From Planctomycetota bacterium (GTDB lineage Bacteria; Planctomycetota; UBA1135): a stretch of 64,000 bases of DNA. The stretch is taken from the NCBI GenBank assembly GCA_024229395.1, contig JAAESM010000050.1, positions 314,758-378,757 on the forward strand, read 5' to 3'. The position numbers and the translations under genes are program-made. Shown one piece after another: positions 46,284 through 55,315 of this stretch; within the stretch, counting starts at the first letter, position 1; every line of letters begins with the position of its first letter. The notes under the pieces were generated by a model. The model ran no database searches and had not been told where the DNA came from. It saw only the letters and a list, made by a program, of their open reading frames with translations.

Positions 46284-47045
46284 ATGGATCGCAAGGAACT
46301 GCGTGACATGCTCGAAGCCGTGCGCAACGGCGAGCTCACTTCCGACGACGCTCTCGAGTGTTTGGCGCAGATGCCTGTTCGTCATGGCGAGCACACCGTT
46401 GCGGATACGCATCGGGAACTTCGTTGTGGTGTTCCAGAAGTCATCTACGCCGCCGGCAAGACTCCAGAGCAATGTGCGTCGGCGGCCAAACTGTTGTCCG
46501 AAGCACATGACCGCGTGTTGCTGACCAAAGCCGATGCAACACGCTTCGAGGCGGTGCAAGCGATTTTGCCGCAAGCCACCTTCCACGCTGAGGCATCCTG
46601 CATCACTTGGTATCGGGAGCCACAAAGTGAGTCGCGCGGCTTCGTTCTGGTTCTGGCAGCCGGAACTTCCGACCTACAAGTCGCCGCAGAGGCCCAAGTC
46701 ACGCTGCAGTGGATGGGCGTCAAGACTGAGCTGATCACCGATATCGGGGTCGCCGGCTTACACCGGCTCTTGCCTCATGTTGAGCGATTACGCACAGCTG
46801 ACTGCCTAGTGGTGGCCGCAGGCATGGAAGGAGCCCTGCCGTCGGTGGTGGCAGGATTGGTCGCATGTCCACTTGTGGCAGTCCCAACCAGTGTTGGCTA
46901 TGGCGCTTCCTTTCAAGGACTTACGGCACTTCTGGCAATGTTGAATAGCTGCGCACCCGGAATTGGCGTGGTCAATATCGACAATGGCTTCGGCGCAGGC
47001 CTGCTCGCGGCGAAAATCGCGAAATCGGCACACCCTTTGCACTAA
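46284..47045 (+). CDS. larB: Nickel-pincer cofactor biosynthesis protein LarB
   Basis: PurE-like carboxylase/hydrolase that modifies nicotinic acid adenine dinucleotide in nickel-pincer cofactor synthesis for lactate racemase-type enzymes. 253 residues: an N-terminal helical part (RKELRDMLEAVRNGELTSDDAL), then RELRCGVPEVIYAAGKTPEQ, the PurE-like core VLAAGTSDLQVAAEAQVTL, ITDIGVAGLHRLL, VVAAGMEGALPSVVAGL and VAVPTSVGYGASFQGLTALL. larC and larE are absent. Starts 2 bases after tsaD, so the pair is one operon. Confidence 0.93.
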   Translation: MDRKELRDMLEAVRNGELTSDDALECLAQMPVRHGEHTVADTHRELRCGVPEVIYAAGKTPEQCASAAKLLSEAHDRVLLTKADATRFEAVQAILPQATFHAEASCITWYREPQSESRGFVLVLAAGTSDLQVAAEAQVTLQWMGVKTELITDIGVAGLHRLLPHVERLRTADCLVVAAGMEGALPSVVAGLVACPLVAVPTSVGYGASFQGLTALLAMLNSCAPGIGVVNIDNGFGAGLLAAKIAKSAHPLH

Positions 47046-47053
47046 AGAGGGTG

Positions 47054-48220
47054 ATGGCTTTGTCGGCCGCACCTCTTCTGGCTGTGTTTTTGGCGCAGGC
47101 AGCTCCGGCACCTCAGGCGCCCCCCATTCCAATTGCCGTGTTGCAATCCGGTCAGCGGGTGGAATGTATCGATGCTGAAATCGGCGACCGCGAGTTCGAG
47201 ACCCCCTTTGGTTTGTTCCGCTCACCGACCGATCCGGTCGAGAAGATCGTCGACGGCGCCCAGCAAGCCAAGGACTTGCGCATGCTGCGGACCAAGCGTG
47301 TGCTGGATGATTTCACTTGGTTGCACGACTTGTCCACCGCCGGTCAACTGCGCCAACTATCAGTGGCTTGTCTCGAGGTCTTAGCGCAGGATCATCAGAA
47401 CACTTACCCCTACGTGATCCTCGAGCAGTGGGGCAGGCAGTTGGATCCGGTGCCGGCCAAGCTGGATCGTGACAAGCGCATTGCATGGCTGTGGAAACGC
47501 GTGACCGGCAAGGACTTCACGCTTGCCGTCTTTGCCGGTGCCAAGATTCGCGAGGAAGTGTCGCAGAGTTCGCAAGCACAGAATGAACGGGTCGTGAGCA
47601 TTCGTCAGCTACGCAATGCAATCCGCAGCAAGAACATCGTGCAGCGCAGGGTGGCTTGTTTCGTTGCCGGACGTCAACGTGAATTCTCAATGCGCGAACT
47701 GCTGCTTGAAACTTCGATCGTCGATCTACTCGAACCGGTCCGTTGCGCCGCAGCCGAAGGCACGCATGAGATTCACGCGCATAGCGCTCGCCAGTATTGG
47801 GTGCGCAACTTGGCGCGCGGCAGTGGCGTCAACCGCGATGCTGCGGCATGGAACCTTGGACACTTCGGAGGTGCCGACGCCCTCAACGCCTTAGTCCATG
47901 TCTTGGCGGCTTGGGAACATAAACCACCGGAGCGCTTCAGGATGGCAGGCCGCACTGTTTGGGTGGTCAGCTCCCCAGACCGCAGCGCCGGAGATCTGGG
48001 CGGATACAACCCGGAGAACCTCGAAGTTGATTTCCGTCACCTGTCGCCTGATCTCGAATTCCTTGATTTGGGATCCACGTTCACCGTCACCCGTTACGGC
48101 GAAAACCTTCATGTCCTGCTTCTAGAGGCCCTAGACACGTGGGCAGGAGAAAAAACCGGCCGCGACACTGCGGCTTGGATAACTTGGTACCTTGAAGTTT
48201 GGTTGCCGTCGCGCGCCTAA
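47054..48220 (+). CDS. Exported repeat-family protein, paralog 1 of a tandem trio
   Basis: 388 residues with a signal-peptide-like start (MALSAAPLLAVFLAQAAPAP). Recognisable shared blocks with the next two genes: an N-terminal box (PIAVLQSGQRVECIDAEIGD), a SALRLLR-like segment (AKDLRMLRTKRVLDDFTWLH), an anchor block (WGRQLDPVPAKLDRDKRIAW LWKR), a helical pair (VSIRQLRNAIRSKNIVQRR) and a helical HEAT-like C-terminal half. No enzyme motif recognised. The TM-free chain is likely periplasmic. Start ATG at 47054 (a GTG precedes it). Confidence 0.65.
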   Translation: MALSAAPLLAVFLAQAAPAPQAPPIPIAVLQSGQRVECIDAEIGDREFETPFGLFRSPTDPVEKIVDGAQQAKDLRMLRTKRVLDDFTWLHDLSTAGQLRQLSVACLEVLAQDHQNTYPYVILEQWGRQLDPVPAKLDRDKRIAWLWKRVTGKDFTLAVFAGAKIREEVSQSSQAQNERVVSIRQLRNAIRSKNIVQRRVACFVAGRQREFSMRELLLETSIVDLLEPVRCAAAEGTHEIHAHSARQYWVRNLARGSGVNRDAAAWNLGHFGGADALNALVHVLAAWEHKPPERFRMAGRTVWVVSSPDRSAGDLGGYNPENLEVDFRHLSPDLEFLDLGSTFTVTRYGENLHVLLLEALDTWAGEKTGRDTAAWITWYLEVWLPSRA

Positions 48221-48235
48221 GCCCTAATCTTTTAC

Positions 48236-49309
48236 ATGCTCTGCACTTTCCTAGCTGTACTCCTCAGTCAACATCCGATTGCGGTGCTCGAATCCGGCAC
48301 CCGCATTGAGTTCGAAGACACCGCGGAAGTCGGTGCAAGGGTGGTACAGACCGCTTACGGCAACTACGACGCCAGCCTGGATCCGATCGCTTCCGTTGCA
48401 GATGCAGCGCATGACTTGAAACTGCTCGCGCCATTGCGTGAGCTGGATTACAAGGCTTGGTTGTCGCGCGTCGCCGAGCGTGGCTTGATCAGCGTGATCT
48501 ATGCCGATAAGCCACCGCAGGAATTTGCCGCAGCACGCTTAGAGGCTTTGGAAAAATGGGGTCACCGCTTGGACCGCTTGCCTGGCAAGACCGACCGTGA
48601 TGAACGCGTTGAGTTGTTGTGGAAGAAGATTCAAAAAGCCAGTGATGCCGATCAAGCATTGCTCACTGGCGAGCTGTTACGTGAGGTCTCACTTTCCAGC
48701 GTGCGCCAGAAACGTCGGGTGTCGCTTGCCGATCTTGGCCGCGCACTGGATTCGAAAGATGTGGAGTTACGTCGGGCTGCATGCCGTCTTGCCGGGTACC
48801 AGCAAGAGGTGAGCACGCAGCATCGCTTGAGCAAACTTAGCCTGACGGATGCGTCGGCCTTGGTACGGCCCGCCGCAGCCGAGGCGATGATGGCCATGGA
48901 TGAAGAACGTGCCTTGGGCCGCTGGGCTGTGGAGCTTTGGACTTCGCGTAAGGATTCCGAGCGCATCCACGCCGCCGAGCATTTAGGCAACTTTGGCGAG
49001 AACAATGAAGATGTGCTGAAGACCTTGATCTACGCCCTCGGTTCGGCGGATTATCAAGCACCCGGCCAATACGTTTTCTTCGGCAAACAGGTTGCGATCA
49101 TCAGCGATTTTGATGTTGAAGTCGCCAACAATGCCGTGATTGCCGATCCTCAGATTTCTGTGGTCACCGATGGCGTGGTCCTTCACGTAAGGATTATCTC
49201 AGTCAATCTTAGTCGCACGATTACGGGTTCCTTGCAGCGACTCACCAAGGCTGATTTCGGTCATGACCGGAAGGCTTGGATGCGCTGGTACGACGCCCGC
49301 CAGAAATGA
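48236..49309 (+). CDS. Exported repeat-family protein, paralog 2
   Basis: 357 residues. Short hydrophobic leader (MLCTFLAVLLSQHP), then IAVLESGTRIEFEDTAEVGA, LLAPLRELDYKAWLSRVAERG, WGHRLDRLPGKTDRDERVEL, and a helical HEAT-like half (RVSLADLGRALDSKDVELRRAACRLAG, RIHAAEHLGNFGENNED). Spaced 15 bases from paralog 1. The stop overlaps the start of paralog 3 (ATGA at 49306-49309), so they are coupled. Function unknown. Confidence 0.65.
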   Translation: MLCTFLAVLLSQHPIAVLESGTRIEFEDTAEVGARVVQTAYGNYDASLDPIASVADAAHDLKLLAPLRELDYKAWLSRVAERGLISVIYADKPPQEFAAARLEALEKWGHRLDRLPGKTDRDERVELLWKKIQKASDADQALLTGELLREVSLSSVRQKRRVSLADLGRALDSKDVELRRAACRLAGYQQEVSTQHRLSKLSLTDASALVRPAAAEAMMAMDEERALGRWAVELWTSRKDSERIHAAEHLGNFGENNEDVLKTLIYALGSADYQAPGQYVFFGKQVAIISDFDVEVANNAVIADPQISVVTDGVVLHVRIISVNLSRTITGSLQRLTKADFGHDRKAWMRWYDARQK

Positions 49310-50466
49310 ACTTTACCCCCGCACTGTTACTCGCGATTGTGACCAGCGCTCCGTTGCTGGCGCAAAACCCCACTCCTGCAGCTCCACTTGCAGCAGCCGG
49401 TGCTGAAGTCACCACTGCGGTGTTGAGCGACGGCACCCGCCTCGACGTCAAGCCAGGCACCGAAGTCGGCACCTTCATGGTCCAGACCGAGTTTGGAATC
49501 TTGTGCAGCCAGGGTCAGCAGGTCAACTTGATCGTCGATGGCAAGCAGGAAGTTCGCATCCTCGAGCCTCTGCGTGAGTTGGATTATGCGCAGTGGGTTG
49601 CACGTTTGGTGGAGCGCGGTCATATCAACCGTCTTTTTGCCGATGTTCCACCAACGGAACAAAAAGGTGTTTTACTCGAGGCCTTGCGAATCTGGGGACT
49701 GCGCTTGGATGCACTGTCACCGAAAATCGACCGCGATGAGCGGGTCGAGGCCTTGCACAAGCAGTTGCTGAAGACCACCAACCCGAATCAGATTGCCTTG
49801 TTGGTCGGAGCCTTGGAGCGCGAGATCTCACCGCTACCGAATTCCAAGCGTCGCCTGACCGTTGCTGAATGGGGTCAGGTGCTAGAGAGTCCGATCGCTG
49901 CGCGTCGCTGGGCGGCCACACGCCTCGCTGCAGTGCTGAACGATGCCAATCTGGAGCTCGACCTACTGAAACTGAGCCTGCAGGACAAGAAGTTGTGGGT
50001 GGCCCTTGAGGCCGGACGTGCTCTCGACTTGATCGATGAAAAGGGCGCAATCTACCGTTGGTCCTACGAAATGGTGCGCACCAACCCCACCAAGGTCAAG
50101 AACCGCGGCGCGCTGCAGCTGGCGGCCTGGAGCCGTTTGCGCCCGAAGAACGCTGAGGAAATGACTTCGCGGGTACGCAGTGGCGCTTTCTTCCGCACCA
50201 ATCCCTATCCGCCGGTCTACCGGCCCTTGAATGACCGCGATCGGCGTTATTCAGACGACGGCCATGAGGGCACTTTCCATTCGGTACTGGTCGTGGGCGT
50301 TCCGTCGCGCGTGCTGATGCTGCAGGTCGCCGACGTCATCGAGCGGGTCGGTAATGCCTCCAAGATGGAGCCACCTGCTGCTGAGCCCCTGTCGGAAGGC
50401 GCTTCGACAGCAGACTTTGAGAAGGCTCAAGGCGAAGCTTGGCGAAAGGTGTTCCTGGGGCGATAA
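49306..50466 (+). CDS. Exported repeat-family protein, paralog 3
   Basis: 386 residues from ATG at 49306, with a signal peptide (MNFTPALLLAIVTSAPLLAQ). It shares the same block order: TAVLSDGTRLDVKPGTEVG, ILEPLRELDYAQWVARLVERG, WGLRLDALSPKIDRDERVEA, then RRLTVAEWGQVLESPIAARR and a HEAT-like half. The C-terminal 80 residues (RSGAFFRTNPYPPVYRP onward) differ from paralogs 1 and 2. carA follows 9 bases downstream. Confidence 0.65.
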   Translation: MNFTPALLLAIVTSAPLLAQNPTPAAPLAAAGAEVTTAVLSDGTRLDVKPGTEVGTFMVQTEFGILCSQGQQVNLIVDGKQEVRILEPLRELDYAQWVARLVERGHINRLFADVPPTEQKGVLLEALRIWGLRLDALSPKIDRDERVEALHKQLLKTTNPNQIALLVGALEREISPLPNSKRRLTVAEWGQVLESPIAARRWAATRLAAVLNDANLELDLLKLSLQDKKLWVALEAGRALDLIDEKGAIYRWSYEMVRTNPTKVKNRGALQLAAWSRLRPKNAEEMTSRVRSGAFFRTNPYPPVYRPLNDRDRRYSDDGHEGTFHSVLVVGVPSRVLMLQVADVIERVGNASKMEPPAAEPLSEGASTADFEKAQGEAWRKVFLGR

Positions 50467-50475
50467 TGCCCGGCG

Positions 50476-51621
50476 ATGGCCGCCTCCGACATCCCCGCCA
50501 CCTTAGTCCTTGAAGATGGTTCTGTATTCCGCGGCCGCAGTGTCGGCAGCAGCGGACAACGGGCCTTCGAGCTAGTCTTCCACACCGGCATGACCGGCTA
50601 TCAGGAGATCCTGACCGACCCGTCCTATTGTGGTCAAGCGGTGGTCATGACCTATCCTCAGATTGGCAACTACGGCTGCCAACCGCAGGCTGATGAATCG
50701 GATCGCTGCTGGGCATCGGCCATGATTATGCGCCAGCTCACGCCATGCACCTCCAGCTGGACGGCCGAGCAGAGCCTGCAGGAGTACTTCCTGGATCGCG
50801 ATGTGATGGCCATGGATGGCGTCGACACGCGCGAGCTCACCTTGATCCTGCGCACCAAGGGTGCACAACGCGCCATCATCAGCACCGACACCGATGATGT
50901 CGATGCGCTGCTGACTTTGGTTCGCGCGCATCCATCGCTGGACAATCGCGATCTGGCTTCGGAAGTAAGCTGCAAGCAGAGTTATTCCTGGAGCGAAGGG
51001 CTGCCGGATACCGAGACTTGGGAACCTAGCGATCTGCACGAAGGCGCACCGAAATTGGTCTGCTATGACTTCGGCATCAAGCGCAATATCCTGCGCAATC
51101 TGGTCAGTGCCGGTTTCGCACCGGTGGTCGTTCCGGCCAACACCCCCGCCACCGATGTAATGGCTATGAATCCCAGTGCCGTATTCCTGTCGAACGGTCC
51201 TGGCGACCCCGCTGCCGTGACTTCCGCCATCAAAGCGGTCGGAGAATTGGTCGCAGCCGACATGCCGCTGTTCGGCATCTGCCTTGGTCATCAGATCCTG
51301 GCGCTGGCCCTTGGCGGCCGTACCTACAAGATGAAGTTCGGTCACCATGGCGCCAACCACCCGGTGGTGGAGCCTGCTAGTGGTCGCATCGACATCAGTT
51401 CGCAGAACCACGGTTTCGCGGTGGATGCCGATAGCCTGGTAGGCACTGGACTGGAAGTCAGCCACTACAACGGCAACGATCAAACCGTTGCGGGCCTGCA
51501 GCACAGCAGCAAGCCGGTGTTCTCGGTGCAGTATCACCCAGAAGGCGCTCCAGGCCCTCATGACCCAGAGCACCTTTTTCAGCGCTTTAAAGCCCTTCTA
51601 GCGGAACCTGCTGCGTCGTAG
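50476..51621 (+). CDS. carA: Carbamoyl-phosphate synthase small subunit
   Basis: Glutaminase subunit for carbamoyl phosphate used in arginine and pyrimidine synthesis. 381 residues. N-terminal domain LVLEDGSVFRGRSVGSSGQ, VFHTGMTGYQEILTDPSYCG, MDGVDTRELTLILRTKG. Class I amidotransferase: LVCYDFGIKRNILRNL, FLSNGPGDPAAV, FGICLGHQILALALGG with the nucleophile Cys, KFGHHGANHPV, SSQNHGFAVD, and FSVQYHPEGAPGPHD with the catalytic His. carB is not adjacent. Confidence 0.96.
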   Translation: MAASDIPATLVLEDGSVFRGRSVGSSGQRAFELVFHTGMTGYQEILTDPSYCGQAVVMTYPQIGNYGCQPQADESDRCWASAMIMRQLTPCTSSWTAEQSLQEYFLDRDVMAMDGVDTRELTLILRTKGAQRAIISTDTDDVDALLTLVRAHPSLDNRDLASEVSCKQSYSWSEGLPDTETWEPSDLHEGAPKLVCYDFGIKRNILRNLVSAGFAPVVVPANTPATDVMAMNPSAVFLSNGPGDPAAVTSAIKAVGELVAADMPLFGICLGHQILALALGGRTYKMKFGHHGANHPVVEPASGRIDISSQNHGFAVDADSLVGTGLEVSHYNGNDQTVAGLQHSSKPVFSVQYHPEGAPGPHDPEHLFQRFKALLAEPAAS

Positions 51622-51700
51622 GGGTTATCCTGGGTGGACCGCCTGGTTTTCGTCCCTGCGGGGACTTACCGTCTTTGGTCTAACGCCCAGTGAATCCACG

Positions 51701-52597
51701 ATGCTCTCGACCCTCCTCTTAAGTTCCTCCTTCCTTTTCGCCCCCACCGCTCTCGCCATTCCGCAGGATCCACCTGCCGAAGAAGCCGAGGTCGATGCCG
51801 AGATGGAGAAAGTAAAGGCCGGCGAAGCCGCCGCGCAGATTAAGGAAGCCCTGAAGGGTAAGGAAGAGATTGTGATGGTGGCGACCATCGATAACTTAGG
51901 ACAGGTGAAGTCCAAGTTGGTCACCAAAGAGGTCTCTAAGGCGTTGAAGATCAAGAAGGAGGCAGTGCAGATCTCAGCGATTATGGCGCTCCGCTTCAAC
52001 GAAGACCCAACGGCGCTCGGCTACTTGCTCAAAGTGCGCAAAGAGAAGAGCATCCAAGAGAACGTCAAGACGGCTGTGGAATACGCCTACGCGCTCGGCC
52101 AAAAGGGTGACCCCAAGGCCATCCCGGCATTGCAAGATGACTTGGTCGGAACCTCTAAAACCCCCAAGGAAGTATTGAATGCAAAGGTGCTGGCGCTCGG
52201 CCATATCCGCCATAAGGATTCCGTCGAAGCCATCCTCGATTACGCCAAGACCACGCCCGGTGGTGGACGACGCGGTGCCAAGAACAAGAAGGTGTCACGC
52301 GAAATGCGCGGTGCGTTGTCGGTCCTGACCGGCACCGATCAAGGTGATTCGCTCAGCGCATGGACAGATTGGTGGTACGACCATCGTTCCAAGTTCAAGA
52401 TGTCGGCTGTCGCCGGCGAGCTGGATGACGAACGCCAGCAACGCAGCTGGACCAAGCTGTGGATGACTCCCGCTGAGAAGGAAGGTGCCGCGAAGGAAGC
52501 GGAAGATGAAAAGGCCACGCGCAAGGAGAAGCGCAAGAAGGGCGCTGACTCCGACAGCTCCAGCGATAGTTCCAGCGACAGCGACGACGACTTCTAA
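51701..52597 (+). CDS. Secreted HEAT-like protein with Ser/Asp-rich C-terminal tail
   Basis: 298 residues. A short signal peptide (MLSTLLLSSSFLFAPTALAI), a charged helix-rich body with HEAT-like pairs (DNLGQVKSKLVTKEVSKALK, AVEYAYALGQKGDPKAIPAL, KVLALGHIRHKDSVEAIL), then a basic region (KKGADSDSSSDSSSDSDDDF) with a Ser/Asp run at the end. The body may be related in fold to the tandem trio but lacks their N-terminal box. The acidic tail may bind calcium or mineral surfaces; this is inference. Confidence 0.6.
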   Translation: MLSTLLLSSSFLFAPTALAIPQDPPAEEAEVDAEMEKVKAGEAAAQIKEALKGKEEIVMVATIDNLGQVKSKLVTKEVSKALKIKKEAVQISAIMALRFNEDPTALGYLLKVRKEKSIQENVKTAVEYAYALGQKGDPKAIPALQDDLVGTSKTPKEVLNAKVLALGHIRHKDSVEAILDYAKTTPGGGRRGAKNKKVSREMRGALSVLTGTDQGDSLSAWTDWWYDHRSKFKMSAVAGELDDERQQRSWTKLWMTPAEKEGAAKEAEDEKATRKEKRKKGADSDSSSDSSSDSDDDF

Positions 52598-52618
52598 ATC
52601 CCCTTCGCTGTCAACACC

Positions 52619-52657
52619 AAGAGCCGATGACCAGTTTGATGCTGGTCATCGGCTCTT
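52619..52657. terminator. Strong bidirectional intrinsic terminator
   Basis: A perfect 16-bp stem AAGAGCCGATGACCAG (52619-52634) with CTGGTCATCGGCTCTT (52642-52657) closes a TTTGATG loop. T-rich sequence follows on the plus strand and the stem itself starts with A. It sits between convergent genes and can serve both. Confidence 0.85.
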
Positions 52658-52702
52658 TTCTTATGACTGCCAGCGCACCTGATGGTGTGGCTGGCAGCGC
52701 GA

Positions 52703-54364
52703 CTACTGATTCTTCAGCGGCGTCGTGATGCTGCGGATCAGCTCGAGAATCTTCGGTGGCTGACCGGTGCGCAATACGCCAATGCGGAAGATGCGACTGG
52801 AGAGCCACAGCATCAGGATAACCGTCACCAGCATCAGGATGCCGGTACCGATCAAGTCGAACATCGGTGGGTCTGCGGCAGCGCGGTTCATCATCACGAA
52901 TGGCGTGTAGAGCGGAACCCAGGTGAGGAAGGTCGCCAAGGTGCCGTGTGGATCCATGGTCACGAAGACCATCGTGAACAGCGGTACCATCAGGATGATG
53001 GTGGCCGTGCCCATGAAGTTCTGCGCTTCCTTGACCGTGCTACAGAGACTACCAATCGCCAAGAACAGGCCAGAGTAGGTCATATAGCCACAGAAGAAGT
53101 ACAGCGCGAACAACGGCAACAAGCCCGAGGTTTGGATCACCTCGAACAGCACGCCAGCCCATTCCACGCTTGGTCCAGCCATGAACTTGAGCACTCCAAG
53201 TAAGGAGAATATCCACGCCACCATCATGGTCAAACCCACGCAAGCGATACCGATCAACTTGCCGGACATGATTTCCCATGGCGTTGCCGACGACAGCAAC
53301 ACTTCAATGATGCGGTTGGACTTCTCTTCCACTGTGTTGTTCAACAACATGTTGACCACCGTGAAGATCGCCACCCACATCAGATAGACGAAACCGACCG
53401 GCGCCCATTTGCGCACGGTATCGGCCACGGATACGACTTCTTCACCGACGGCTTTCTTCGGATCGAAGGTAGCGAACAACATTTTGGTACTTTGGGCTGC
53501 CTGCACCTCGTTGCCATCGAGGCCACGCGCCAACAACTCTCGCCCTTGGACTTCGTGGTTCAGGGCGCGCTCCACCACCTGCGCCAAGTCCTTGTCGGTC
53601 AAGTTCGTCGACCAAAACTGCACACCTAACTGAGGCGCAATCAGTGGATCGATTGGCGGCTTGTCCTTGCCTTGCAAACGCTGCAAGGCATCTAGTGGGA
53701 TTACAACGAGGGCAAACAAAGGATCCTCGTGGTCGGAGAACTTTTCCTGATTAAGCAGGAAAGGCTTCATATGCGCCACGATTTCTTCTTTGCTGGCGGT
53801 CATCGGGTCGATTTCCCCCCAAGCTCCTTCCGGCATCTCAGCCCGCTCCAGCATGTGACGTGGAGCCTCGAAATCCGGCGCATCCGGTTTGAGCTTTGGC
53901 TTCATCATGGCCAAAATCCCATCCAGCATGCCTGGCTCACCGAGCATTGCGATGATCCCGGGGTCGAGCTGGTCGAGCATGTCAATGACACTCTGAGACA
54001 TGTCACCCGTCGGGTTGAAGTCCATCGCATTGGCTGGCAATTGCTCCAAAAGATCCGCCATGTTCGGCTTCTCTTCGGCTTCACTCTCTTCAGGCATTGC
54101 ATGAATCTGCAGGTACTCAACCAATTTGCGTGCGACGTCACGCTGATAATGGCGATCCAAGCCGCCATCGACCACGCTCTCCAGTTCACCGCTCTGATCG
54201 ACCAGAACAAAGTGACGCGTTGGCTTGGCCTTCTCTTCCAGCAGCTGCGGAACCTTCACCGAAGCGAACAGGATGACCGGGAACATCAGCAGGTTGATCC
54301 AGAAACCCTTGGTGCGCGCGTTATCCGAGAACTCGCGGCCGGCAATGTGTAATGTGTTATTCAT
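52703..54364 (-). CDS. ABC-2 type transporter permease (NatB-like)
   Basis: 553 residues. One N-terminal TM helix (GFWINLLMFPVILFASVKVP), a large extracytoplasmic domain (about residues 40-310) and six C-terminal helices (WAPVGFVYLMWVAIFTVVNM onward), as in the NatB/YhaP family of exporters. It sits 12 bases after the ATPase gene, with which it forms an exporter, perhaps for sodium or an envelope metabolite. The substrate cannot be read. Confidence 0.88.
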   Translation of the reverse strand: MNNTLHIAGREFSDNARTKGFWINLLMFPVILFASVKVPQLLEEKAKPTRHFVLVDQSGELESVVDGGLDRHYQRDVARKLVEYLQIHAMPEESEAEEKPNMADLLEQLPANAMDFNPTGDMSQSVIDMLDQLDPGIIAMLGEPGMLDGILAMMKPKLKPDAPDFEAPRHMLERAEMPEGAWGEIDPMTASKEEIVAHMKPFLLNQEKFSDHEDPLFALVVIPLDALQRLQGKDKPPIDPLIAPQLGVQFWSTNLTDKDLAQVVERALNHEVQGRELLARGLDGNEVQAAQSTKMLFATFDPKKAVGEEVVSVADTVRKWAPVGFVYLMWVAIFTVVNMLLNNTVEEKSNRIIEVLLSSATPWEIMSGKLIGIACVGLTMMVAWIFSLLGVLKFMAGPSVEWAGVLFEVIQTSGLLPLFALYFFCGYMTYSGLFLAIGSLCSTVKEAQNFMGTATIILMVPLFTMVFVTMDPHGTLATFLTWVPLYTPFVMMNRAAADPPMFDLIGTGILMLVTVILMLWLSSRIFRIGVLRTGQPPKILELIRSITTPLKNQ

Positions 54365-54376
54365 GGCTGGCTGTGT

Positions 54377-55315
54377 TTAGCGGAACGAGGCGACCTTGGC
54401 ATCTTCACCAACGAGGTGTAGGAAGACGTCGTGCAAAGTGGGTTCGCGGTAATTGAAGGAAGTGAGTTCGATGTCGTCGCGGAAGCAGTCGCGTAGTAGC
54501 TGTTGCGGATCCGCGTCATCGGCCATGCAGACGTCATAGCTGCCAGGCAGGCCGTCGGTGCTTTCGGCACTGGTGACACCAGGAAGAGCACGTAGCTTGT
54601 TCGGGTCATCGACGCCGGAAAGGTTGACCATCTTCGGGATGATGGCTTTGGCTTCCGGAATAGTGCCGTCGAAGATCTTCTCGGCCTTAGCGATGAGCAA
54701 CAAGCGATCGCAGATGCGTTCGGCGTGCGACATCACGTGGGTACTGAAGACGATGGTCGACCCCGCTTTGTTCAAGTCGGAGATCACGTCTTCCATGACC
54801 TGCTGGTTGGATGGGTCCAGACCAGAGAAGGGCTCATCGAGGATCACGAACTCAGGCTGGTGTGCGATCGACGCCAACACCTGCACCTTCTGGCCCATAC
54901 CCTTCGACAGGGTCTCGACCTTCTTGTCGGAGAAGTCCTTCAAACCGTAGCGCTCAAGTAACTCATAAGCGCGCTGCTTGGCTTCTTTACCACCGACACC
55001 CTTCAAGCGAGCGAAGTAGGCGATCACTGCCCAAGTCTTCATCTTCTTGTAGAGGCCTTTCTCCTCCGGCAGATAACCGATGCGCTCGCGCACATCCATT
55101 GCCGACGGCGCACCCAAGACCGTCAGGCTTCCCGAAGTGGGCTTGACGATATCGAGGATCATACGCAGCGTAGTGGTTTTGCCGGCACCGTTTGGGCCTA
55201 GAAAACCATAGATCGCGCCGCGCGGCACTTGCAGGCTGACCTCTTTCACAGCAGTGAAATCACCGTAGCGTTTGGTCAGGTTGTTCAGTTCAACAGCGTA
55301 TTGGTAATCACTCAT
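54377..55315 (-). CDS. ABC transporter ATP-binding protein (NatA-like)
   Basis: 312 residues from ATG at 55315 (MSDYQYAVELNNLTK). Walker A FLGPNGAGKTTTLRM, Q-loop region YLPEEKGLYKKM, signature ETLSKGMGQKVQ, Walker B FVILDEPFSGLDP, switch His in VFSTHVMSHAE. The LSKGM signature and EEKGLY Q-loop are typical of the NatA subgroup. A C-terminal regulatory domain of about 80 residues follows. The stop of pepP and this ATG share one base (TGATG), so pepP, the ATPase and the permease are co-expressed. Confidence 0.93.
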   Translation of the reverse strand: MSDYQYAVELNNLTKRYGDFTAVKEVSLQVPRGAIYGFLGPNGAGKTTTLRMILDIVKPTSGSLTVLGAPSAMDVRERIGYLPEEKGLYKKMKTWAVIAYFARLKGVGGKEAKQRAYELLERYGLKDFSDKKVETLSKGMGQKVQVLASIAHQPEFVILDEPFSGLDPSNQQVMEDVISDLNKAGSTIVFSTHVMSHAERICDRLLLIAKAEKIFDGTIPEAKAIIPKMVNLSGVDDPNKLRALPGVTSAESTDGLPGSYDVCMADDADPQQLLRDCFRDDIELTSFNYREPTLHDVFLHLVGEDAKVASFR

